A stretch of 64,000 bases of DNA, taken from NCBI GenBank assembly GCA_035544875.1, contig DASZZP010000062.1, positions 124,001-188,000 on the forward strand. Reading direction: 5' to 3'. This DNA comes from JASLEW01 sp035544875 (GTDB lineage: Bacteria > Acidobacteriota > Thermoanaerobaculia > Multivoradales > UBA5704). The translations under genes were made by a program, and so were the position numbers. The notes beneath the pieces are model-generated. The model saw only the letters and a program-made list of their open reading frames with translations, ran no database searches and was not told the DNA's origin. Positions 57,422-64,000 of the stretch are shown one piece after another (the first letter of the stretch is position 1; each line of letters starts with the position of its first letter).

Positions 57422-59278
57422 ATGGCTCCAGAGTCCCCGCCCCTGCCGCCGCTCATCATCGCGGGGATGCACCGCTCCGGCACTTCTCTGGTCGGCGCTT
57501 TCCTGAACGCGGCGGGGGTCGCCCTGGGCGAGCGGCTGCTGCCCGGCAACGCCACCAATCCGGACGGCTATTTCGAGGACGCAGAGATCGTCGATCTGCA
57601 CCGCCGCATGCTGTGCGCCGCAGTTCCCGGCGACGACGGCGGCCACCCGGACTGGGGCTGGAGCGAAAGCGAGCGGCTGGACCGCGGGCGCTTCGTCGAT
57701 TTTGCCGGCGAGGCGGCGGCGCTGATCGCCGCCCGCGCGGGCCCGCGGCCGTGGGGCTGGAAGGACCCGCGGACCACCCTTGCCCTCGACTTCTGGGACG
57801 GCTTGGCCGGCGGCGCCCGCTACCTGCTGCTCTACCGCTTTCCCTGGGAGGTCGCCGATTCGATGCAGCGCTTGGGGGCGGCCGTCTTCCTCGACCATCC
57901 CGGCTACGCTCACCGCATCTGGCGCTTCTACAACCGGCACCTGCTCGATTTCCATCGCCGCCACCGCGATCGCTCCATGCTGCTCAGCGCCGATGTTCTG
58001 CTGCGCGACCCTGATCAGCTGGCGACGCTGCTGCGCGAGCGTGCACACCTCTCGCTGCCCGGTTTGGCGCCCTCCTTCGCGCAGTTGATCCGCGGCGACC
58101 GCTTCGTGGCGCAGCACCGAGACGATCCGATCGTCCGCCTGGTGGCGACCACCACGCCCGCGAGCATCGAGGTGCTGCGCGAGCTGGATCACCAGGCCGA
58201 CCTGCCGGGTGCCGAGCTGTGGGAGCCACTGCCGGAGGCGCCGCGGCCGCGCCGATCGCTCCCGGCGGCCGCAGCAGAACCTGCGGCTGAGCAAGCACCG
58301 CTCTCGATCGTCATACCCTGCTGCGACCATGGCGAGTTCTTGATCGAGGCGCTGGCCAGCGTCGAGCGCGCGGTGGCTCCGCCTTACGAGCTGATCATCG
58401 TCAACGACGGCTCCCGCGAGGCGCGGACTCTGGAAGTGCTGGCGGCGCTGCGCCGGGCGGGCTACACGGTCTTGGACCAGGAGAACCAAGGCCTCTTCGC
58501 GGCGCGCAACCGCGGCATCGCCGCCGCCCACGGCCGTTACATCCTGCCGCTCGATGCCGACAACCGCCTGCGGCCAGGATTCGCCGCCGCGGCCCTCGCC
58601 GTGCTCGATCACTCGCCGGCGGTGGGCGTTGTTTACGGCGGACGTTACGAGTTCGGCCTGCGCACCGGCGAAGCCGCAGTGCCGCAGTTCGACCTCGACC
58701 TCTTGCTGACCGGCAACTACATCGATGCCTGCGCCGTGTTCCGCAAGCAGGTCTGGTCGGAATGCGGCGGCTATTCAGCCGGCTTGCTGGGCTGGGAGGA
58801 CTGGGAGCTCTGGATCGCGGCCGCGGAGCGCGGCTGGGACTTCCACCGCCTGTCCGCGATCACCTTCGACTACCGCGTGCGCCCCAACTCGCTACTCACC
58901 CCCCTGCGGCGCGAGGAGACCGGGCGGGTCATCCAAGAAAGGATCGTCCAAAAGCACCGCGAGCTCTACCTGCAGCGGTTACCCGAGGTCCTGATTCGCG
59001 TTCAGCGGCAGGCGCGCTCGGCGGCGGAGCTAGCCCGCACGCTGCAAGACCTGACGCTGGAGAGGGACCGCCTGGCGCAGGAGAACCATTCCCTGATGAA
59101 CCTGCGCGACCGCCTCGCCGACGAGCGCGACCGCCTCGCCGACGAGCGCAATCGCGTCTATGGCGAGCTGGAACGCTGGCGCTCGCGGGTGGCCGTCATG
59201 GAGGGCACCAGGGCGTGGCGGCTGCGCCTCCTGCTCCAGCGTGTGCGCCATTGGCTGCAGCCGCCGCACCGTCCTTGA
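57422..59278 (+). CDS. Sulfotransferase-GT2 glycosyltransferase fusion with coiled-coil tail
   Basis: 618 residues from the ATG at 57422, which places the sulfotransferase fold at once; starts at 57305 or 57320 would add 34-39 residues without domain character. Residues 10-250: Ile-Ala-Gly-Met-His-Arg-Ser-Gly-Thr-Ser (5'-phosphosulfate loop of PAPS enzymes) at 13-22 and Trp-Gly-Trp-Lys-Asp-Pro-Arg-Thr near 112. Residues about 293-520 are GT2 (Ser-Ile-Val-Ile-Pro-Cys-Cys-Asp-His-Gly, Ile-Val-Asn-Asp-Gly-Ser, Leu-Pro-Leu-Asp-Ala-Asp-Asn). Residues 530-600 form a coiled coil with an Arg-Leu-Ala-Asp-Glu-Arg-Asp repeat. It could sulfate and extend the same glycan. Confidence 0.85.
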   Translation: MAPESPPLPPLIIAGMHRSGTSLVGAFLNAAGVALGERLLPGNATNPDGYFEDAEIVDLHRRMLCAAVPGDDGGHPDWGWSESERLDRGRFVDFAGEAAALIAARAGPRPWGWKDPRTTLALDFWDGLAGGARYLLLYRFPWEVADSMQRLGAAVFLDHPGYAHRIWRFYNRHLLDFHRRHRDRSMLLSADVLLRDPDQLATLLRERAHLSLPGLAPSFAQLIRGDRFVAQHRDDPIVRLVATTTPASIEVLRELDHQADLPGAELWEPLPEAPRPRRSLPAAAAEPAAEQAPLSIVIPCCDHGEFLIEALASVERAVAPPYELIIVNDGSREARTLEVLAALRRAGYTVLDQENQGLFAARNRGIAAAHGRYILPLDADNRLRPGFAAAALAVLDHSPAVGVVYGGRYEFGLRTGEAAVPQFDLDLLLTGNYIDACAVFRKQVWSECGGYSAGLLGWEDWELWIAAAERGWDFHRLSAITFDYRVRPNSLLTPLRREETGRVIQERIVQKHRELYLQRLPEVLIRVQRQARSAAELARTLQDLTLERDRLAQENHSLMNLRDRLADERDRLADERNRVYGELERWRSRVAVMEGTRAWRLRLLLQRVRHWLQPPHRP

Positions 59279-59418
59279 GGGCCGTGCCCGAGGGCGAGGG
59301 TGGGCCCTCCGTCAGGACGTGTGCGATGCCTCCCGCCCCTGAGTTACACTACGCCCTCATTCGGGCCGCGTCTGGAACCTGCTGGCCCGGGCCGCCGCTT
59401 GCTGGCCCTGGATGGTCC

Positions 59419-60114
59419 ATGACCCACTGCGCCGCCGAGCAACAGAGCTGGAACCATCACTGGCGCGCCCTGGTGGGCGAGCGCCGGCTCTTCGGGCAGC
59501 TGGCTTCCGCGGTGCGCAAGCTGCTCCTTGCCCGCGCCGTCCGCCACTACACCAATCGGTTCTTCGCTAACCGCGGGCTGTTCGTGGAAGCAGGCTGCGG
59601 CAGCGCCGAGTCGTCGGCGCGGATCCGCCGCCTCGAACGCAAGCTGGTGGGCGTCGACTTCTCGCTCGCGGCCTTGCGGCTGGCGCGCCAGCAGAGAGTC
59701 TTCGACGGCCTGCTTTGCGCCGACATCCGCCGCCTGCCGTTTCGCGACTCCGTGCTTGCCGGTCTCTGGAACCTCGGCGTCATGGAGCACTTCGCGCCGG
59801 CCGAGGCGCGGCGGATCCTCGACGAGTTCCACCGCGTCATGAAGCCGCGGGCGGCCGCTCTCCTCTTCTGGCCACCGACCTTCGGGCTGTCGCGCTGGGC
59901 GCTGGCGCCGGTGGAATGGACGCGCAGCCGCCTGGCCGGCAAGGAATTTCGCTTTTTCCCCGACGAGGTCAACCGCCTGCCGTCGCGCCGGGCGGCGCGG
60001 CAAGCCCTGCAGGCGACCGGGTTCGAGCCGGTCCGCCTCGATTTCAATGCGCGTGACGGCTTCACGCACCTGGTGGTGGTGGCTCGCAGGTCCGAGACCC
60101 GATTCCAGACATGA
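59419..60114 (+). CDS. SAM-dependent methyltransferase
   Basis: About 231 residues from the ATG at 59419; ATG 59326 is an alternative with weak upstream signal. Motifs are Leu-Phe-Val-Glu-Ala-Gly-Cys-Gly-Ser-Ala-Glu, Val-Gly-Val-Asp-Phe-Ser, Cys-Ala-Asp-Ile-Arg-Arg-Leu-Pro and Asn-Leu-Gly-Val-Met-Glu-His-Phe, then a His-Arg-Val-Met-Lys-Pro-Arg strand. Its stop overlaps the next gene (ATGA), so it is co-translated with the GT2-membrane fusion. Confidence 0.85.
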   Translation: MTHCAAEQQSWNHHWRALVGERRLFGQLASAVRKLLLARAVRHYTNRFFANRGLFVEAGCGSAESSARIRRLERKLVGVDFSLAALRLARQQRVFDGLLCADIRRLPFRDSVLAGLWNLGVMEHFAPAEARRILDEFHRVMKPRAAALLFWPPTFGLSRWALAPVEWTRSRLAGKEFRFFPDEVNRLPSRRAARQALQATGFEPVRLDFNARDGFTHLVVVARRSETRFQT

Positions 60115-62606
60115 AGCTCTCGGTGGTCATCGCGGCGTACGACGAGGTGGCCAACATCGAGCCTCTCACCCGCCGGCTCGCCGCGTCGCTGGCCACGATC
60201 CCCGAATGCTCGTGGGAGCTGATCTTCGCGGTCGAGGGCGAGGACGGCACTCACGAGGCGCTGCAGCGGCTGGCGCCGGAGATCGCGGGGATGCGCATCC
60301 TCTACCGCCGCGAGCCCGCCGGACTCGGCGCCGCTTTCCGGCGCGCCTTCGCGGCGGTTGCCGCCGACGCCGATTACGTGGTCACCATGGATGCCGACCT
60401 CAACCACCAGCCAGAGGAGATCCCGCGGCTGCTCGCCGCGGCGCGGCGGCTGGACACCGACGTGCTGGTGGGATCGCGCTTCGTCTCGGGCAGCGAGGTC
60501 GAGGGCATACCGTTCTGGAAGCGGTCGCTCTCGGGCGCGATCAACCGCCTGATGTCGCGGCTCTTCGGGCTGCGCGTGCGCGACAAAACCTCGGGGTTCC
60601 GCATCTACCGCGCCGCCGTGCTGCGCCGCCTGCGCTACCACAACGACGCCTTCGCTTTCCTGCCCGAGCTGTTGATCCGCGCCGGCGCCGCCGGCTACCG
60701 CGTCGGCGAGGAACCGATCCACTTCCGCTACCGCCGCAGCGGCCAGTCGAAGATGGCCTTGTGGCCTACCAGCGTGAGCTACCTTTCGCTGCTGCGCGGC
60801 GCCTTCGACAGCTGGACGTGGGCGGCGCTGGCGCTGCTGGGGCTCGGAGTGGCGCTGCGCGTCGCCACGGCCTTTCCCAGCCACAAATACCCCGCCGACG
60901 CCGACTGCGTCCTGCCCGGCCTGGCTGCGCTGCGGCTGCTGAACGGCCATCCGCCGGTCTTCTTCGGCTCGCTCCGGATCGGCGCGGTCGGCAGCTACCT
61001 GCTGGCCCTGCTGTTCGCGCTCTTCGGCGTCTCCCGCACCACCTTGGCCACGGGCCCGGCCATCGTCGACGTCGCGCTCCTCGTGGTCTGGTACCTGTTC
61101 CTACGCGAGCTCCTGGGCAGCCGGCTGGCGCTGCTCGGCCTTCCCTTCGCCGCCGTGCCGCCGCCGGCGTTCACCTTCTGGACCTACATGCCGAACGGCT
61201 ATCCCGAGACGCTGCTCTTCTGCGCCACCACGCTCTGGCTGGCGGCGCGCCTGGCGCGCGGCGACGAGCGCCGGTGGACGGTCTTCGCGCTCGGCCTGTC
61301 GCTCGGGCTCGGGTGGTGGAATTCGCCGCAGACGCTGGGCTGCGCCCTGCCCGCCCTCCTCTGGCTGGCCTGGCGCCGGCCACGGCTTTTCGCTCGCCCG
61401 CAAGTCGTTCCGCTGGCCGTCCTGGCGCTGCTTCTCGGGGTGCTGCCCTGGATCGCCTTCAATGTCCGCTACGGGCTGGCCTCGCTGCACGATAACTTCG
61501 CAATCCGGCCGGCGCGAGGCCTGGCGGCGGTGCTCGACAATGGGCGCGACCTCGTCACCGACAAGCTCCCCGAGATGATCGCCTCGACCGACCCCGAGAA
61601 GGGCCTCAACCCCGCCAATGCCGTGCAGCTCATGCTGCGCCTGCCCACCATCCTGATCTCCGCCGGCGCCGTCCTGTTCGCGCTCGCCATCGCCCCGCTG
61701 CTCCGGCGCCGGGCCAGGGCGACCAGGCGGCTGGACGGGAGCGGCGGTGGCGGCCGGGACGCCGGCGACGGGCCCGACCTGCCGGCGGCAGTGGATGCCC
61801 TGGCGGGGCACGCCGCCGCGGAGCGCGAACGCCAGGCCTGGCCGCTCTTCGTCCTGCTGGTGCTGGTGAACGTCGCCCTGAACCTCTTTTCCGGGGCGGG
61901 GGAGCTGCGCGGGCTCACCGTGCGCTACGTGCTGCCGCTCTACCTCATCGTGCCCGCCCTGCTTGGGCTGTCGCTCGCCCGCGTCGCCGTCCGTTCGCGG
62001 GCGTTCGCCGGCTTGCTGGCCGGCGCGGTCTTGCTGTTCAACGCCGCCGGCACCTTCTGGCCCTGGACGCCGACGCGCCAGCGGTGGGCCGCCAACGGCG
62101 CCAGCGACGAGCGCATGCTGCACCTCTTCGAGCGGCAGCGAGTGACGGCCGTGCTCGGCCCCTACTGGCTGGTCTACCCGATCAACTTCTTTTCGCACGA
62201 GAAGATTCTGGGCATCCCGCTCGAAGCCAACGCCGACTACCGCCACGAAATCGAGCGGTTGCCGCGCACTCCCTTGCGCTGGGCCCTGGTGGGCTACAGC
62301 GCCGCCGAGCTCCAGCGCTGGGCGCGCCGGGCGGGGATCGACGGGGCGGTGGCCACCCTCTCGAGACCGTCCGCGCTGGTCCTGCCCAACAGCGATCTGC
62401 CCGCCGAGCAGTTCTGGCGGCGGATGTCGGCAGCCTGGGAGGAGCGCTTCAACTCGCCGGCTCGCGATTCGCCAGCCGCTCGGGCAGCAGCGGCAGCGAA
62501 GTTGGCATCGGGAGCGCGCGACGCAATGTCTGCGGCGGGCGCGCTGGCCGCTCCCGGCGCGGGCCGCGCCGCGCCGGCGCCGTTTCGGAGCTCTGATCGC
62601 CGATGA
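60111..62606 (+). CDS. GT2 glycosyltransferase fused to an ArnT/GT-C-like membrane domain
   Basis: An 831-residue protein. Residues 1-225 are GT2 (Val-Val-Ile-Ala-Ala-Tyr-Asp-Glu, Gly-Leu-Gly-Ala-Ala-Phe-Arg-Arg, Thr-Met-Asp-Ala-Asp-Leu-Asn-His-Gln near 92, and Arg-Ser-Gly-Gln-Ser-Lys at the membrane edge). From about 235 on, eleven or so helices and a soluble end match the separate protein at 55.4-57.1 kb. The loop after helix 1 has His-Lys-Tyr-Pro-Ala-Asp-Ala-Asp. The fusion suggests that one protein loads the lipid carrier inside and a GT-C domain uses it outside. An Ala-rich tail follows. Confidence 0.85.
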   Translation: MKLSVVIAAYDEVANIEPLTRRLAASLATIPECSWELIFAVEGEDGTHEALQRLAPEIAGMRILYRREPAGLGAAFRRAFAAVAADADYVVTMDADLNHQPEEIPRLLAAARRLDTDVLVGSRFVSGSEVEGIPFWKRSLSGAINRLMSRLFGLRVRDKTSGFRIYRAAVLRRLRYHNDAFAFLPELLIRAGAAGYRVGEEPIHFRYRRSGQSKMALWPTSVSYLSLLRGAFDSWTWAALALLGLGVALRVATAFPSHKYPADADCVLPGLAALRLLNGHPPVFFGSLRIGAVGSYLLALLFALFGVSRTTLATGPAIVDVALLVVWYLFLRELLGSRLALLGLPFAAVPPPAFTFWTYMPNGYPETLLFCATTLWLAARLARGDERRWTVFALGLSLGLGWWNSPQTLGCALPALLWLAWRRPRLFARPQVVPLAVLALLLGVLPWIAFNVRYGLASLHDNFAIRPARGLAAVLDNGRDLVTDKLPEMIASTDPEKGLNPANAVQLMLRLPTILISAGAVLFALAIAPLLRRRARATRRLDGSGGGGRDAGDGPDLPAAVDALAGHAAAERERQAWPLFVLLVLVNVALNLFSGAGELRGLTVRYVLPLYLIVPALLGLSLARVAVRSRAFAGLLAGAVLLFNAAGTFWPWTPTRQRWAANGASDERMLHLFERQRVTAVLGPYWLVYPINFFSHEKILGIPLEANADYRHEIERLPRTPLRWALVGYSAAELQRWARRAGIDGAVATLSRPSALVLPNSDLPAEQFWRRMSAAWEERFNSPARDSPAARAAAAAKLASGARDAMSAAGALAAPGAGRAAPAPFRSSDRR

Positions 62607-64000
62607 ATCGTCCATCGGCCGCCCACCCGCCACACCCTGGCGCCTCGGCACGGCGCTTCGCCCCTCTGCTGGCTCTCGTCTTGCTGGTGGCTGGGACTCT
62701 GCTCTACCTGCCGACCTTCCGCTCGTCGTTCGCCTACGACGACATGGATCACCTGAACCTCATCGGCGACGCCCTGGCCGGCAAGGCGGGCTTCTGGACG
62801 ACCGTCTTCACGCCCCACCTCGAGCACCTGCTGCCGCTGGTCGACATGGTCTTCTATGCCGCGGTCTCGCTGTTTGGCGTCAAGGCGCTGCCGCTGCGGC
62901 TGCTGGTCTTCCTCGTCCACATCGCGGCAGCCTGGTTCATGGGGCTGGTGGCCAAGCGCTACGGTGGCTCGGCGACCGCCGGCTTCGCGGCCGGCCTCGC
63001 CTATGTCCTGCCGACGGGCTTCTCGTCGATGTGGATCTGGCTGCTCAACGGCGCCGGGGTGCCGCTCTTCCTTTTCGGCCTCACCGGCGCGGTGGCGGCG
63101 GTGGCCTACCGCGACCGGCTCGGGCCGCTGCGCAGCGGCCTGCTGGCCGGCGCCGGCGTCCTCATCGCCGCCGCCTCCGAGAGCACTCTCGTGCCGCTGC
63201 TGCTTTTCCCGGCGCTGCTCGCCGAGCTCGAGCGCCGCCAGGGCGGCGGCCCGGCGGCGCCGCGCCGGCTGCCGGGCGCCTTCGCCGCCTTCTGCCTGCT
63301 GGTGATGGCGGGCACCACCGCCCTCGCCACGGTCCTCTTCCACCGCATTTACCATGGCAGCTTCAACCTCGAGCTCCGCCACGGCATCCTGCGGGGGCTG
63401 TTCCTGCTGCTGGTCGCTCCCTTCCGCTTCCTCTGCCCCGGAGTGCCGCTGGCCCGACCAAGCGATCCCGGCTACACCACCCCGGTTTCCGGCAGCTTGC
63501 TCGGCATCGTGTTCGCGGCAGCCTGCGCCGCCCTGCTCGTCGCCCTCTGGCGGAACGCGCCGCGCCGCCTCATCTGGGTCGCCGCCCTGGCCGGCGTCGG
63601 CCCAATCCTCGAGATCTTCTTGGTCGGGCTGGGCCGCGCCAACACCACCTTCCCGGACATCTACGAGGCAGACCGATATTTCTTCACCCTGCTGCTGCCG
63701 ATCTGCTTGCTGATTGGCGCCCTGGCAGAGGGGCTTCGCCAGGTCATTGCGCCGTGGCCGGCCGGGCGCCGCAAGGTCCTCCTCGCCTGCCTGGCGATCA
63801 GCTTGACGGCGGAGTGCTGGCTGCACCGCCAGGCGCTGCTCAACCGCATTCCCTTCGAGATCTTCGACCGCCACGAGCGGCGCATCGCCCAGCTGGCGCG
63901 GCTCGACGACGACCTGGCCCAAGCCGCCCGGCGGCTGGCGCCCGCGGAACCGCCGCTCACCCTGCCCGACACCAATCTCTGGTTTCCGGAGGTGCACAAT
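62603..64000 (+). CDS. Multi-pass membrane protein, 3' end outside the window
   Basis: 466 codons are open to the window edge, from an ATG overlapping the previous stop (ATGA). A signal-anchor helix (about 16-36) is followed by Tyr-Asp-Asp-Met-Asp-His-Leu-Asn, an acidic loop like that of GT-C mannosyltransferases, then at least nine helices to about residue 400 and an amphipathic helical stretch. The layout resembles TMTC/PMT-like or O-antigen glycosyltransferases of the membrane. It belongs to the rightward arm of the glycan operon. Confidence 0.78.
   Translation, partial: MNRPSAAHPPHPGASARRFAPLLALVLLVAGTLLYLPTFRSSFAYDDMDHLNLIGDALAGKAGFWTTVFTPHLEHLLPLVDMVFYAAVSLFGVKALPLRLLVFLVHIAAAWFMGLVAKRYGGSATAGFAAGLAYVLPTGFSSMWIWLLNGAGVPLFLFGLTGAVAAVAYRDRLGPLRSGLLAGAGVLIAAASESTLVPLLLFPALLAELERRQGGGPAAPRRLPGAFAAFCLLVMAGTTALATVLFHRIYHGSFNLELRHGILRGLFLLLVAPFRFLCPGVPLARPSDPGYTTPVSGSLLGIVFAAACAALLVALWRNAPRRLIWVAALAGVGPILEIFLVGLGRANTTFPDIYEADRYFFTLLLPICLLIGALAEGLRQVIAPWPAGRRKVLLACLAISLTAECWLHRQALLNRIPFEIFDRHERRIAQLARLDDDLAQAARRLAPAEPPLTLPDTNLWFPEVHN

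Overview
The window is GC-rich, densely coded chromosomal DNA of a Gram-negative-type bacterium. It encodes lipoproteins, periplasmic proteins, LspA, a bactofilin and outer-surface sugar chemistry. The mix of PATAN and roadblock chemosensory proteins, FecR/DUF6600, DUF5117/DUF4953 metalloprotease, Asp-box repeat protein, plant-type glutaminyl cyclase and M14 peptidase resembles soil or sediment Acidobacteriota. That placement is an inference; no rRNA or other decisive marker is present.

Layout. (1) 1-8.9 kb: a chemosensory operon of the Chp/Pil or Mgl style. It holds a response regulator tail, CheW, a Tat-exported ABC-type ligand-binding protein, a transducer, a hybrid CheA with two Hpt domains and a C-terminal receiver, a degenerate receiver-PATAN protein and a receiver-roadblock protein. 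(2) 9.0-13.4 kb: an exported amidohydrolase convergent with an exported M14 peptidase. (3) 13.6-23.1 kb: an accessory island ending at tRNA-Cys. It carries a possible nucleotidyltransferase pair, a metallopeptidase-like protein lacking its catalytic Glu, a truncated SDR, a methyltransferase, a TOTE-type primase-helicase coupled to a CcbP-like protein, and a scrapyard of toxin-antitoxin fragments (Phd/PIN, DUF433/DUF5615, HicBA, DUF4258). An integrase fragment and two degenerate copies of the tRNA-Cys lie among them in direct orientation. The simplest reading is repeated integration and decay at tRNA-Cys. (4) 23.0-32.9 kb: housekeeping genes: tRNA-Cys, tRNA-Gly(GCC), yraN-cysS, a TPR/cNMP protein-def-cohesin lipoprotein operon, FecR/DUF6600, then thiE-lspA-rluD. 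(5) 33-44.5 kb: a beta-helix protein, a three-gene sugar cassette (hexapeptide acyltransferase, DegT aminotransferase, glycosyltransferase), bactofilin-ald, tRNA-Gly(CCC) with a tandem hairpin repeat, glutaminyl cyclase, a large zinc metalloprotease and an atypical SDR. (6) 44.5-49.6 kb: a membrane GGDEF-EAL protein, a 12-Asp-box protein and a DUF4337 protein. (7) 49.6-64 kb: a surface-glycan locus, divergent around 57.1-57.4 kb. It is rich in fused enzymes: GT2-methyltransferase, methyltransferase-GT2, sulfotransferase-GT2-coiled coil and GT2-polytopic membrane domain. It also has GDP-fucose synthase, and the last gene runs off the edge.

The observations I rank highest are the tRNA-Cys accretion zone with its decayed toxin-antitoxin modules, the TOTE-CcbP pair, the chemosensory operon with its own ligand-binding protein and receiver-roadblock fusion, and the recurrent domain shuffling in the glycan locus. 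All family calls come from reading motifs; no database search was run.
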